Program-made: the position numbers and the translations under genes
Assembly: GCA_020627685.1 (NCBI GenBank)
Contig: JAHDGK010000016.1
Span: 1 to 64,000, forward strand
DNA from: Granulosicoccus sp.
Lineage (GTDB): Bacteria; Pseudomonadota; Gammaproteobacteria; Granulosicoccales; Granulosicoccaceae
Reading direction: 5' to 3'
DNA length: 64,000 nt
The notes under the pieces: model-generated
The model's database searches: none
Seen by the model: the letters and a program-made list of their open reading frames with translations, nothing else
Told to the model about the DNA's origin: nothing
Part shown: piece after piece, positions 7,291-19,748 of the stretch
Position numbering within the stretch: position 1 is the first letter of the stretch
How the letters are laid out: each line of letters begins with the position of its first letter

Positions 7291-9090
7291 ATGCCAACTT
7301 ATAACCCTCCACTACAGGATATTCGTTTCGCCCTGCGTGACGTGCTCGATTTTGATGCGCATTATGCGGCCCTGCCAGGTGCTGAAGAGGCAACGCCAGA
7401 GACGGTTGACGCCATCTTGGAAGAAGGTGCGAAGTTCGCACGCGAGGTGCTGAGCCCATTAAATGCCGTCGGTGATTCGGAAGGCTGCACATGGAATGAT
7501 GGCGTAGTCACAACACCGACAGGTTTTCGCGAAGCCTACCAACAGTATGTCGAGGGTGGTTGGCCTTCTATGGTTCAAAGCGAAGCGATGGGTGGTCAGG
7601 GATTGCCTGAATCCTTAGGAACGGTTCTTTCAGAGATGAACGGAACGGCCAATTGGTCTTGGGCAATGTATCCGGGCTTGTCGCATGGTGCGATGAATAC
7701 GCTGGCGGCACACGGTACAGAAGAACAACAACAAGCCTACTTAAGTAAGCTGGTGTCCGGTGAATGGACTGGCACGATGTGTTTGACGGAGTCGCATTGC
7801 GGTACCGACCTTGGCTTATTAAAAACACGCGCAGAGCCTAATGACGATGGCAGCTACAGCATCACCGGTCAGAAAATTTTTATCTCAGCTGGCGAACACG
7901 ATATGGCCGACAACATCGTCCATATTGTATTAGCCAGACTCCCGGATGCGCCGGCAGGCACCCGAGGCATCTCTTTGTTCATCGTCCCTAAGTTCTCCTT
8001 GAGTTCAGAAGGGGAAGTAGGGGAGCGTAACGCGGTTAACTGCGGTTCTATTGAGCACAAGATGGGTATTCACGGAAATGCCACCTGTGTGTTGAACTTC
8101 GACGGCGCCAAAGGGTTTTTAATCGGGCCGCCCAATCGTGGCCTTAACTGCATGTTTACGTTTATGAATACCGCGCGTATTGGAACTGCAACTCAGGGGC
8201 TTGCCCATGCTGAGCTTGCGTTTCAAGGTTCTCTGGCTTATGCCCGTGATCGTTTACAAATGCGCTCCTTGTCCGGCCCTGCACACCCTGATAAAGCTGC
8301 CGATCCCATCATCGTGCACCCTGATGTCCGTCGCATGTTGCTTACACAGAAAGCCTTGGCCGAAGGCGGACGCATGTTTCTGTATCGTTGTTCGCAACTT
8401 GTTGATATTGCCCATCAAGGTGCTACTGAAGAAGCTAAGGCAGCTGCTGAGCAGGAGTTGGCACTTCTCACTCCCATTGCCAAAGCATTCATGACAGAGA
8501 CAGGCTTTGAAGCAGCTAACTTAGGCTTACAGTGCTTTGGCGGACACGGATATATCAATGAGTGGGGCATGGAGCAGAACGTACGAGATTCGCGTATCTC
8601 CATGATTTACGAGGGCACCACGGGTGTTCAGGCCATTGATTTGCTCGGTCGAAAAGTGCTTGGGTCTCAAGGTGCTGTTTTGCAGGCGTACACCAAGCAG
8701 ATTCATAAGTTTTGTAAAGCCAACTCAGACGAAGCCCGGCTAACCCGATTCATCCGCCCACTGGCAAAGCTTAATCAGGAATGGGGTGATCTGACTCGTC
8801 GTATCGGTATGGCCGCTATGCAGGATAAAGAGGAAGCCGGCGCCGCCTCCGTGGACTATCTCATGTATTCCGGTTATATCGTACTTGCCTACTTCTGGGC
8901 TCAAGCCGCAGTTGCCGCTGAGAAGAAGCTCGAAGCAGGTGAGGGTGACACAGTTTTCTTGCAAGCCAAGCTATTCACCGCGCGGTTCTATTTCGAGCGT
9001 TTACTTCCACGTACTCGAAGCTTGGCTGTGACGATGCTCTCCGGTGCTGACAACCTGATGGATCTCGATGAGGAACACTTCGCGTTGTAG
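7291..9090 (+). CDS. Acyl-CoA dehydrogenase with C-terminal extension (DmdC/FadE-like)
   Basis: A 599-residue FAD enzyme that introduces the 2,3 double bond in an acyl-CoA thioester. The start 'MPTYNPPLQDIRFALRDVL' is the usual opening of the long acyl-CoA dehydrogenase family that includes 3-methylmercaptopropionyl-CoA dehydrogenase. The flavin/substrate signature 'CLTESHCGTDLG' is near residue 170. The catalytic base is Glu441 in 'MIYEGTTGVQAIDL'. The last 130 residues form the extra C-terminal domain typical of this family. It is followed by fadB and fadA on the same strand, so a role in fatty-acid or short acyl-CoA oxidation is supported. Chain-length or sulfur-substrate specificity cannot be read from the sequence. 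Confidence 0.92.
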   Translation: MPTYNPPLQDIRFALRDVLDFDAHYAALPGAEEATPETVDAILEEGAKFAREVLSPLNAVGDSEGCTWNDGVVTTPTGFREAYQQYVEGGWPSMVQSEAMGGQGLPESLGTVLSEMNGTANWSWAMYPGLSHGAMNTLAAHGTEEQQQAYLSKLVSGEWTGTMCLTESHCGTDLGLLKTRAEPNDDGSYSITGQKIFISAGEHDMADNIVHIVLARLPDAPAGTRGISLFIVPKFSLSSEGEVGERNAVNCGSIEHKMGIHGNATCVLNFDGAKGFLIGPPNRGLNCMFTFMNTARIGTATQGLAHAELAFQGSLAYARDRLQMRSLSGPAHPDKAADPIIVHPDVRRMLLTQKALAEGGRMFLYRCSQLVDIAHQGATEEAKAAAEQELALLTPIAKAFMTETGFEAANLGLQCFGGHGYINEWGMEQNVRDSRISMIYEGTTGVQAIDLLGRKVLGSQGAVLQAYTKQIHKFCKANSDEARLTRFIRPLAKLNQEWGDLTRRIGMAAMQDKEEAGAASVDYLMYSGYIVLAYFWAQAAVAAEKKLEAGEGDTVFLQAKLFTARFYFERLLPRTRSLAVTMLSGADNLMDLDEEHFAL

Positions 9091-9201
9091 CGTGTCCATA
9101 TTGAAATCTGGCTCCGAAAGTCTTGGGCGAAAAGTGAATTCTCGCAGGCACTAATTGCATCGATATTTTCTAATGGCCTACTATGTAGTGAGAATAAATT
9201 T

Positions 9202-9223
9202 CCCTGACGCAGTGTTGTCAGGG
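9202..9223 (+). repeat. Hairpin 1 in the fadBA leader
   Basis: CCCTGAC and GTCAGGG form a perfect 7-bp stem around GCAGTGTT. No T-run follows, so it is not a standard terminator. Confidence 0.45.
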
Positions 9224-9229
9224 CTAACT

Positions 9230-9259
9230 CGGCACGATTATGTTCATGTGAACGTGCCG
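9230..9259 (+). repeat. Hairpin or operator-like palindrome 2 in the fadBA leader
   Basis: CGGCACG and CGTGCCG form a perfect 7-bp stem, with the inner palindrome TTCATGTGAA between the arms. It lies 42 bases before the fadB ATG and could be an operator for a fatty-acid regulator or an RNA element. It does not match FadR or PsrA consensus sites as I know them. Confidence 0.45.
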
Positions 9260-9300
9260 GGTATCTATCAACTGATATTTAACCCGTGGAGCTTTTGCTC

Positions 9301-12650
<3,350 letters not shown>

Positions 12651-12663
12651 CAATGCGCGGCTA

Positions 12664-13317
12664 CTAAGGTAGCCAACTGACATCGACAACGCGCCAGCTG
12701 GGACCGCCAGCTGGCACGTCGCCGTGATAGGTGAGTCTGGTAAGTGACACATTACCGATATCAAAGCTCACACTGTTTTTGATCGGTAAATCCAGCGCAA
12801 TTTGCAAGGCCGCTAATATCGTTCCTCTGTGGGCAACGCACACTAAATCTTTTCCCGGGTGTGCGGCGCTCATACGTTGAGTGAATGATTCTACTCGGGC
12901 CCGGAGCATGGCAAAGCTTTCGCCGTTGGGTGCTTGTACTTCCGGCGAGGACGGCCAGAATCCCAAGAATGCGTCGTCTCTTATCGCAAACAGTTCCTCG
13001 TGGGTCATACCATTGTAGTCACCGAAGTCTTGTTCAAGGATGTCTGCGTCTTCCTGCCACTCGGCTGCTGTTGCTCCGGCATCTATCAACGCTTTGGCTG
13101 TCTGCTTGGTTCGCTTCAGCGGGCTGGTAATCCATAAAGCATCTTTAGGTAGCTTGGCGGCAACACCTTCGAAAACCGCGCGGTTGGAGGTGTCGCAGTC
13201 TTCATCTAGGCTGCCGTACATTTTGTACGCGCCTGCGGGTACCGGCGCATGTCGCACCCAAAAAAAGCGGGTAGCGTGAGTTCGCTGAGGGAGCCGTGCG
13301 AGCAATTCAGGTTTCAT
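12664..13317 (-). CDS. Histidine phosphatase family protein (phosphoglycerate mutase/CobC-like)
   Basis: A 217-residue cytoplasmic protein. The catalytic motif is 'WVRHAPVPAG' with Arg22 and phospho-accepting His23; a proline replaces the more usual glycine or glutamate, as in many CobC-like members. 'SPLKRTKQTAKAL' supplies the second arginine and 'CVAHRGTILAAL' the second histidine. The glutamine/aspartate-rich 'LEQDFGDYNGMTHEEL' is the usual acid-base region. The substrate is unknown: the family covers sugar phosphates, alpha-ribazole phosphate and others. It is convergent with fadA and stands alone, with no cobalamin genes nearby. Confidence 0.82.
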   Translation of the reverse strand: MKPELLARLPQRTHATRFFWVRHAPVPAGAYKMYGSLDEDCDTSNRAVFEGVAAKLPKDALWITSPLKRTKQTAKALIDAGATAAEWQEDADILEQDFGDYNGMTHEELFAIRDDAFLGFWPSSPEVQAPNGESFAMLRARVESFTQRMSAAHPGKDLVCVAHRGTILAALQIALDLPIKNSVSFDIGNVSLTRLTYHGDVPAGGPSWRVVDVSWLP

Positions 13318-13461
13318 GGAATCGTGTCAATAAGAGCCGGGATCACCAGCAGTAGAATAGTCAGCTTGTTTATTGATTCTATCCTGTTGCCGGGGATTTC
13401 GTGGAAATGAAGGAACCTGCTACATTGGAGGACTGATTCAACATGCGGGTGATGGTGTTAA

Positions 13462-14754
13462 GTGACAAGTGACAATCCTTTATCCAGTCTGGACAATCGC
13501 ATACTCGACGCCCGAGACCTACTGGTAGAGCTGACTCAGGCGCTGATTCAGGTGCCAACCCTAAACCCGCCGGGCCTGGATTACGCGGCAATCTGTGATG
13601 TACTGGAGGATTGGTTAAAACCCCATGGCTTCGATATTAAGCGTGTTCGCGCTGTCGGTGCACTTGGAGATAGCGATAAGTATCCGCGATGGAATTTAAT
13701 TGCACGTCACGAGGGACGCAATAGCGGTGAATGTGTGCATTTCAATTCGCACACGGATGTTGTATCGGTAGGGGAAGGTTGGTCGGTCGATCCCTTTGAG
13801 GGTATTGTCAAAGACGGGCGCGTGTACGGTCGTGGAGCCTGTGATATGAAAGGCGGGCTAGCTGCCTCAATGGTTGCAGCCGTCTGCTTTGTGGCAGAAC
13901 ATCCTGAATACAGCGGCTCTATTGAAATCTCTGGCACCTGTGACGAAGAGTCGGGTGGCTTTGGCGGCGTTGCCTACCTTGCGGAAAAAGGCTGGTTTGA
14001 TCCATCGCGTGTGCAGCACGTCATTATTCCGGAACCCTTAAATAAAGACCGGATTTGTCTGGGGCACCGTGGCGTACTGTGGACGGAAATTGAAACACAC
14101 GGTCACATCGCTCACGGCTCCATGCCGTTTTTAGGTGACTGCGCTGTGCGGCATATGGGGGCTGTTATTGAAGCGTTTGAAGACACGCTTATACCCCGAT
14201 TACAGCAACGCCGAACTGCAATGCCGGTTGTGCCCGATGGCGCTCGCCAGTCGACGCTGAATATTAATTCTATTCATGGCGGGCAGGAAGAGCCTGAGGA
14301 AGGCTACACGGGTTTGCCGTCTGCATTGGTGCCGGATCGCTGCCGTATGGTAGTCGACCGGCGCTTTCTCATTGAAGAAGACCTTGAAGCCGTCCGCGCC
14401 GAGCTACATGATATTCTGGAAAGTGTAAAAGAGGATCGCGACAAGTTTGATTATCGCGTACGTGAATTGTTCTCGGTTCTACCGACAATGACTGAGAGAG
14501 ATGCGCCGGTGGTTACCGCGGTTGCTGGCGCAATAAAGGCTCGACTGGGAACTGATCCGGACTATGTGGTGTCTCCGGGTACTTACGATCAAAAACATAT
14601 TGACCGGATTGGTAGGTTGCACAACTGTATTGCCTATGGGCCGGGAATACTCGATTTAGCCCATCAACCTGACGAGTATGTTGGAATTCAGGATATGATT
14701 GATTCAGCGCAAGTCATGGGGCGGTCTCTACAAACCCTATTGCTTAAAAATTAA
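13462..14754 (+). CDS. M20-family metallopeptidase (ArgE/DapE-like)
   Basis: A 430-residue zinc amidohydrolase. Ligand and catalytic blocks in order: 'HFNSHTDVVSVGEGW' (His ligand with the following Asp), 'GRGACDMKGGLA' (bridging Asp), 'CDEESGGFGG' (catalytic Glu plus ligand Glu), 'IIPEP' and a C-terminal His in 'GTYDQKH'. Such enzymes cut N-acyl amino acids or short peptides. The track start is a GTG with a weak upstream GGTGATGG and no better in-frame start follows closely. It is the first gene of the operon that encodes a peptide ABC transporter and ends with a P1 aminopeptidase, so it probably hydrolyses an imported N-acylated amino acid, opine-like compound or dipeptide (inference). Confidence 0.87.
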   Translation: MTSDNPLSSLDNRILDARDLLVELTQALIQVPTLNPPGLDYAAICDVLEDWLKPHGFDIKRVRAVGALGDSDKYPRWNLIARHEGRNSGECVHFNSHTDVVSVGEGWSVDPFEGIVKDGRVYGRGACDMKGGLAASMVAAVCFVAEHPEYSGSIEISGTCDEESGGFGGVAYLAEKGWFDPSRVQHVIIPEPLNKDRICLGHRGVLWTEIETHGHIAHGSMPFLGDCAVRHMGAVIEAFEDTLIPRLQQRRTAMPVVPDGARQSTLNINSIHGGQEEPEEGYTGLPSALVPDRCRMVVDRRFLIEEDLEAVRAELHDILESVKEDRDKFDYRVRELFSVLPTMTERDAPVVTAVAGAIKARLGTDPDYVVSPGTYDQKHIDRIGRLHNCIAYGPGILDLAHQPDEYVGIQDMIDSAQVMGRSLQTLLLKN

Positions 14755-14767
14755 CAGAGGATATGTT

Positions 14768-16246
14768 ATGAAACAACATTTATGGGTGCCAGTTTTATTA
14801 CTCACAGCAGGCTTGGCAGGAAATGCTCTAGCGGCGAAAACTGACCTAACTATCGGCATGCAGTTAGAGCCGCCTAATCTTGATCCAACCGGAGGCGCAG
14901 CCGCTGCTATTGATGAAGTGGTGTATGCCAATATCTTTGAAGGGCTCACCCGCTTTGGTCCTGACGGCAGTGTAAGACCTGCGCTGGCTGCTAGCTGGAG
15001 TATTGAGAATGACGGCACGCGTTATGTCTTCTCACTACAGTCGGGTGTGACTTTTCATGATGGCGCTGCATTCAGCTCTGAAGATGTGAAGTTCTCAATT
15101 GACCGTGCAATGGCAGAAGATTCCACCAATGCGCAAAAAGGTTTGTTTGCAAACATTGATAGTGTTGAAGTGATTGATGACAACACCGTTGCTATTAACC
15201 TTAAACAAGCTGACGGTAGTCTGTTGTTTAATTTGGCTTGGGGCGATGCCATCGTGCTAGATAGTGCGACAGCTGCAAACACCGCAACCCAGCCCGTTGG
15301 TACCGGGCCGTTTGTTTTTGATAAGTGGGTGCAGGGTGATCGCATTGAAATTGTAAAGAACGATTCCTACTGGGGTACGCCTGCGAAACTGGACAAAGCC
15401 ACGTTCAAGTTTATCAGCGAGCCAACGGCTGCCTATGCGGCAATTTTGGCGGGAGACCTTGATGCGTTTCCTAACTACCCGGCGCCTGAAAATCTTGCTC
15501 AGTTGGATGCTGATCCGCGTTATTCGGTTGTCTTAGGTTCGACCGAAGGGGAAACCATCTTGTCGACCAATAATGCTAAAGCTCCGTTTGATGATGTAAG
15601 AGTACGCAAAGCCTTGGCACACGCGATTAATCGCGGTGAGATAATTGATGGTGCCATGTTCGGCTATGGCACACCCATCGGGACTCATTTCGCGCCACAT
15701 AATCCGGCGTATGTTGATCTGGTGTCGAACTCCGCCTATGACCCCGACATGGCAAAAGCCCTATTAAAAGAAGCCGGGCATGAAGCCGGCTTGACCGTTT
15801 CTTTGAAGCTTCCCCCTCCGGCTTATGCGCGTCGTGGTGGTGAAATCATAGCGGCGCAATTACGGGATGTTGGCATTACTGCCGAGATTGAAAATTTGGA
15901 GTGGGCGCAGTGGTTAGAGCAAGTCTTCAAAGGTAAAGACTTCAATTTAACGATTGTGTCGCACACCGAGCCTATGGACATCGGTATTTACGCTAACCCG
16001 GACTACTACTTTCAGTACGACAACGCTGAGATACAAACATTGATGGAAGCCTTCGGCGTCGAAACGGATCCGGACAAGCGCACAGAGATGTTGCAACAGG
16101 CGCAGCGTATGATCTCAGACGACTATGTTAACGGATACTTATTTCAACTGGCGAAAACCGGTGTTGCTAACAGCAAAATTCAAGGTCTATGGGAGAATTC
16201 TCCAACTCAAGCGAACGATTTAACGGCCGTCTATTGGGAAGACTAA
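14768..16246 (+). CDS. Peptide/opine ABC transporter substrate-binding protein (family 5)
   Basis: A periplasmic solute-binding protein of the DppA/OppA family, 492 residues from the chosen start. ATG 14768 gives a clean signal peptide, 'MKQHLWVPVLLLTAGLAGNALA', and follows a purine-rich site; the track start at 14699 lies inside the preceding gene. The family signature is 'RPALAASWSIENDGTRYVFSL' followed by 'GVTFHDGAAFSSEDVKFS'. Its gene is 13 bases after the M20 gene. A strong terminator hairpin separates it from the permease genes, as in the TRAP operon of this window. The ligand is probably a small peptide or N-acyl amino acid. Confidence 0.91.
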   Translation: MKQHLWVPVLLLTAGLAGNALAAKTDLTIGMQLEPPNLDPTGGAAAAIDEVVYANIFEGLTRFGPDGSVRPALAASWSIENDGTRYVFSLQSGVTFHDGAAFSSEDVKFSIDRAMAEDSTNAQKGLFANIDSVEVIDDNTVAINLKQADGSLLFNLAWGDAIVLDSATAANTATQPVGTGPFVFDKWVQGDRIEIVKNDSYWGTPAKLDKATFKFISEPTAAYAAILAGDLDAFPNYPAPENLAQLDADPRYSVVLGSTEGETILSTNNAKAPFDDVRVRKALAHAINRGEIIDGAMFGYGTPIGTHFAPHNPAYVDLVSNSAYDPDMAKALLKEAGHEAGLTVSLKLPPPAYARRGGEIIAAQLRDVGITAEIENLEWAQWLEQVFKGKDFNLTIVSHTEPMDIGIYANPDYYFQYDNAEIQTLMEAFGVETDPDKRTEMLQQAQRMISDDYVNGYLFQLAKTGVANSKIQGLWENSPTQANDLTAVYWED

Positions 16247-16290
16247 AAAGGTAAAAGCGGCACTGTCTGCTGCTAAGCTAACCTGCTATC

Positions 16291-16341
16291 AAAGCCCGGT
16301 CCATCATTAACAATTGAATATAATGGTGACCGGGCTTTTTT
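16291..16341 (+). terminator. Intra-operon rho-independent terminator between binding protein and permeases
   Basis: AAAGCCCGGTC pairs with GACCGGGCTTT, and the stem continues inward through CATCATTA/TAATGGTG, ending in a six-T run. It is 45 bases after the binding-protein stop and only 24 bases before the permease ATG. Confidence 0.88.
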
Positions 16342-16364
16342 GTTGAAGCTCCCAGACTCTACTC

Positions 16365-17312
16365 ATGCTGAGATATCTCTATCGAAGACTTGGATCATTG
16401 GCTGCTACCTTGTTGGTGGCAAGTTTGGTTGTCTTCGTTGTTATCGAAGTTGTTCCGGGTGATCCTGCATCGTATATGTTGGGGCTGAATGCCCAGCCGG
16501 ATACTGTGGCTGCATTACGCAGCGAACTTGGTCTTGATCAATCGAAACCCGCGCGCTATGTGCAGTGGGTGACCGGCATGTTGCGAGGGGACTTCGGGCA
16601 GTCCTACACATACCGTACACCGGTGGCGGATATGGTGTCCGACAGGCTTTGGATTTCTTTGCCTTTGGCGTTGTACGCGTTGGTGTTGTCGATCGTTATC
16701 GCGTTTCCAGCCGGCATCTGGGCGGCAAGTCGTCGCGGTGGTGCTGCTGATACAACCGTCATGGGTTTTACTCAGTTGGGAATCGCCATTCCGAACTTCT
16801 GGTTTGCCATGTTGTTAGTGCTGTTTTTCGCCATCAAGCTCAGATGGTTCTCAGCAGGTGGTTTTGCCGGTTGGGATGAAGGATTCTTTGTGGCACTAAA
16901 GTCTTTGACGTTACCCGCTATCGCGTTAGCACTGCCGCAAGCTGCGATATTAACCCGTGTCATGCGCTCCTCCTTGCTTGATGTGCTGGGAGAAGACTTT
17001 ATGCGAACAGCTCGTGCTAAGGGTTTGAGTCGTCGACAGGCATTGTTAAGGCATGCGCTTCGCAATGCCATGATTCCGGTGCTCACGATTATCGGTTTGC
17101 AGTTCTCTTTTCTTATTGCCGGCGCCATCATTATTGAAAACGTATTTTTTCTACCTGGCTTAGGTCGGCTTATTTTTCAAAGTATTGCCCAGCGTGATCT
17201 TATCGTCGTAGAAAGTGTTGTCATGCTGCTGGTCTTCGCCGTAGTTGTTGTAACGTTCATCGTTGACCTTGCCTACGCCTGGGTTGATCCGCGCTTGAGG
17301 CGTCGATCATGA
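16365..17312 (+). CDS. Peptide ABC transporter permease, DppB-like
   Basis: A 315-residue inner-membrane subunit with six predicted helices. The start 'MLRYLYRRLGSLAATLLVASLVVFVV' and 'VPGDPASYMLG' are typical of the DppB branch. The ATPase-contact EAA loop is 'MRTARAKGLSRRQALLRHALRNAMIPV'. It pairs with the next permease, which it overlaps by four bases (ATGA), implying coupled translation and a 1:1 dimer. It begins directly after the terminator hairpin, so its level probably depends on read-through. Confidence 0.93.
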   Translation: MLRYLYRRLGSLAATLLVASLVVFVVIEVVPGDPASYMLGLNAQPDTVAALRSELGLDQSKPARYVQWVTGMLRGDFGQSYTYRTPVADMVSDRLWISLPLALYALVLSIVIAFPAGIWAASRRGGAADTTVMGFTQLGIAIPNFWFAMLLVLFFAIKLRWFSAGGFAGWDEGFFVALKSLTLPAIALALPQAAILTRVMRSSLLDVLGEDFMRTARAKGLSRRQALLRHALRNAMIPVLTIIGLQFSFLIAGAIIIENVFFLPGLGRLIFQSIAQRDLIVVESVVMLLVFAVVVVTFIVDLAYAWVDPRLRRRS

Positions 17313-18124
17313 GGCTGAAAAGTATTGTTCCGGGTGCGCTGCTTATCACCATTGTTTTGGTTGCAGCGCTATTGAGTTATGTCTGGACACCGTTCGATGT
17401 TGCAACGCTTGATATTCGAAACAAACTACAAACCCCGAATCAGGTGAATTGGCTGGGTACTGATCACCTTGGCAGAGACATCTTGTCTATGTTGATGGTT
17501 GGAGCAAGAACCTCTATCGCTGTGGCATTGGTTGCGGTGGGAATCGGAATGGGCGTTGGTGTGCCTTTGGGGTTAATAGCAGCTGCGAAACAATCCGGTT
17601 GGGCCGATGAGCTTATTATGCGCGGCAACGATTTAGTATTCGCATTCCCGGCATTGCTTATTGCCATCATGATTACTGCGGTGTTCGGCGCGGGTGCGGT
17701 CAACGCTATCATTGCTATAGGAATATTTAATATTCCCGTCTTCGCTCGTTTAACGCGTGGCGCGGCGTTGAGTTTATGGACCCGGGAGTTTGTGTTGGCC
17801 GCAAGAGTTGCCGGCAAAAGCGGATTCAGAATTTCTGTCGAGCATTTGCTCCCGAATATAACCAATCTACTAATTGTGCAAGGCACCATTCAGTTCTCGT
17901 TGGGAATTTTAGCTGAGGCGGGATTGTCCTATGTTGGACTCGGAGCACAGCCGCCCATACCGAGTTGGGGGCGTATGCTCGCTGATAGCCAAACCTTAAT
18001 AACGCTTGCACCGCATCTAGCTTTGTTTCCGGGTCTTGCCATTGTATGCACGGTATTGGGTTTAAATTTGCTGGGAGATGGCTTACGCGATTGGCTCGAC
18101 CCGAGATTGCGTCGTGAGCGATAA
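17309..18124 (+). CDS. Peptide ABC transporter permease, DppC-like
   Basis: A 271-residue inner-membrane subunit. 'NWLGTDHLGRDILSMLMVGARTS' is the DppC hallmark before the second helix. The EAA loop is 'VLAARVAGKSGFRISVEHLLPN', followed by 'AGLSYVGLGAQPPIPSWGRML', another strong family marker. It is somewhat shorter than E. coli DppC (300 residues) because the N-terminal cytoplasmic tail is short. It overlaps both its neighbours, so the whole transporter is translated as one unit. Confidence 0.93.
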   Translation: MRLKSIVPGALLITIVLVAALLSYVWTPFDVATLDIRNKLQTPNQVNWLGTDHLGRDILSMLMVGARTSIAVALVAVGIGMGVGVPLGLIAAAKQSGWADELIMRGNDLVFAFPALLIAIMITAVFGAGAVNAIIAIGIFNIPVFARLTRGAALSLWTREFVLAARVAGKSGFRISVEHLLPNITNLLIVQGTIQFSLGILAEAGLSYVGLGAQPPIPSWGRMLADSQTLITLAPHLALFPGLAIVCTVLGLNLLGDGLRDWLDPRLRRER

Positions 18125-19748
18125 CCACTCTGCATTGTTGCGGTTGGATAGGGTCAGCCTTGATATTCACGGCGTACCTATTCTGTCAGACATATCCTTG
18201 TCAGTGGCAGCAGGGCAAACGCTGGGTATCATCGGAGAGTCTGGGTCCGGTAAATCCATGACGGCGCTTTCCATCATGCAGCTGTTACCGCGTGGGTCTC
18301 AATCCAGCGGTAGCATTGTGTTTGATGGGCAAGAGCTTTCGGAGTTGTCTGAGGAACAGCTCTGTGATATCCGAGGCAGTGATATCGGCATGATCTTTCA
18401 AGAGCCGATGACGGCATTGAACCCTGTAAAAACTATTGGCGATCAAGTCAGTGAAAGTATTCGTCTGCATCGAAACGTGTCGTCAGCAGAAGTTAAGCAA
18501 CTCACCGAACAAATATTAGAGCGGGTAGGCCTACCCAACAGTGAGTATCCTTTGAGCCGCTATCCCCATGAATTGTCGGGCGGGCAACGCCAACGAGTAG
18601 TGATCGCAATAGCGGTTGCATGTAAGCCCAAGTTACTCATCGCCGATGAACCCACTACGGCACTGGATGTGACAACACAAGCTGGCATACTTGATTTGTT
18701 AAAGACACTGCAGCGAGATGAAGGTCTGGCATTGATGCTGATTACTCACGACCTGGCGGTCGTCTCCATGATGGCCGATGATGTTGTCGTTATGAAGTCG
18801 GGGCAAGTGGTTGAACAAGGGAGCTTGTATTCTGTCTTTGGTAATCCTTCTAACGACTATACAAAATTACTATTTGACGCATCGGCACTCACGCAAGTGG
18901 CACGCCGAGGAAATAAAAATGATTCAGCGACGGCAACAAACAAAGCACCCTTGTTGGAAGTGCGCGATCTTGTTTGCGAGTACCGGGTTCCCCGGCCGGG
19001 TTTATTATCTCGCCCAACTGCGTTTCGCGCAGTTGATACAGTCAGCTTTGATATTCAGCACGGTGAAAGTGTGGGACTGGTGGGCGAAAGCGGTTGTGGG
19101 AAATCAACTTTGACTCGAGCCTTACTCGGCTTGATGAAGCTTCATAGCGGATCAATATCACTCAATGGCGAGTCTGTCAGTGCCGCTCAGACGGTCTCAA
19201 GAGATGCACGACGACAGATGCAGGTGGTTTTTCAGGATCCCTTCGGTTCATTCAACCCCCGACACAAAGTCAGGCGACTTATAAGTGAGCCTTTGTACTT
19301 GTTGGACACGCAAGCTACCGCGCAGGAAACAAACTATCGAGTGTCGGAGACCTTAGAAAGTGTTGGTATGGCGGCTAGTGATGCGGATAAGTTTATTCAT
19401 GAATTCTCAGGTGGACAAAGACAGCGTATAGCTATTGCGCGCGCACTCATCATCAAGCCTGCACTCATCATTCTTGATGAAGCAGTGTCTGCGTTGGATG
19501 TCTCTGTGCGTGCACAGGTGTTAGAGCTTTTACATGATTTGGCCAATCGTGAAGGTCTGGCCTACTTATTTATCTCCCATGATTTATCGGTCGTGCAGCG
19601 TGTCAGTGATCGAGTGCTGGTCATGCAAAAAGGGAAGATTGTGGAGCGTGGCGACACTCAAACGGTTTTTTCAAACCCGCAGCATCCGTATACTCAGCAA
19701 CTCATTAGCGCGGCTCCCACATTGCGGATACCTCAGAGCGAAAGATAA
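18114..19748 (+). CDS. Peptide ABC transporter ATP-binding protein, fused DppD-DppF type
   Basis: Two complete ABC ATPases in one chain of about 544 residues. First half: Walker A 'GESGSGKSMT', signature 'LSGGQRQRVV', Walker B 'LLIADEPTTALD'. Second half: Walker A 'GESGCGKSTL', 'FSGGQRQRIA', 'LIILDEAVSALD'. In the second Walker B the usual 'DEP' is 'DEA', a mild deviation; the catalytic Glu is kept. I prefer GTG 18114, which overlaps the permease end by 11 bases, over the track start at 18078, which would overlap by 47; the start is uncertain. It powers uptake through the two preceding permeases. Confidence 0.92.
   Translation: MSDNHSALLRLDRVSLDIHGVPILSDISLSVAAGQTLGIIGESGSGKSMTALSIMQLLPRGSQSSGSIVFDGQELSELSEEQLCDIRGSDIGMIFQEPMTALNPVKTIGDQVSESIRLHRNVSSAEVKQLTEQILERVGLPNSEYPLSRYPHELSGGQRQRVVIAIAVACKPKLLIADEPTTALDVTTQAGILDLLKTLQRDEGLALMLITHDLAVVSMMADDVVVMKSGQVVEQGSLYSVFGNPSNDYTKLLFDASALTQVARRGNKNDSATATNKAPLLEVRDLVCEYRVPRPGLLSRPTAFRAVDTVSFDIQHGESVGLVGESGCGKSTLTRALLGLMKLHSGSISLNGESVSAAQTVSRDARRQMQVVFQDPFGSFNPRHKVRRLISEPLYLLDTQATAQETNYRVSETLESVGMAASDADKFIHEFSGGQRQRIAIARALIIKPALIILDEAVSALDVSVRAQVLELLHDLANREGLAYLFISHDLSVVQRVSDRVLVMQKGKIVERGDTQTVFSNPQHPYTQQLISAAPTLRIPQSER

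Noticed and set aside
17464-17889. 141-residue minus-strand ORF inside the DppC-like permease
   Set aside because: Antisense shadow of a conserved permease containing the EAA loop.
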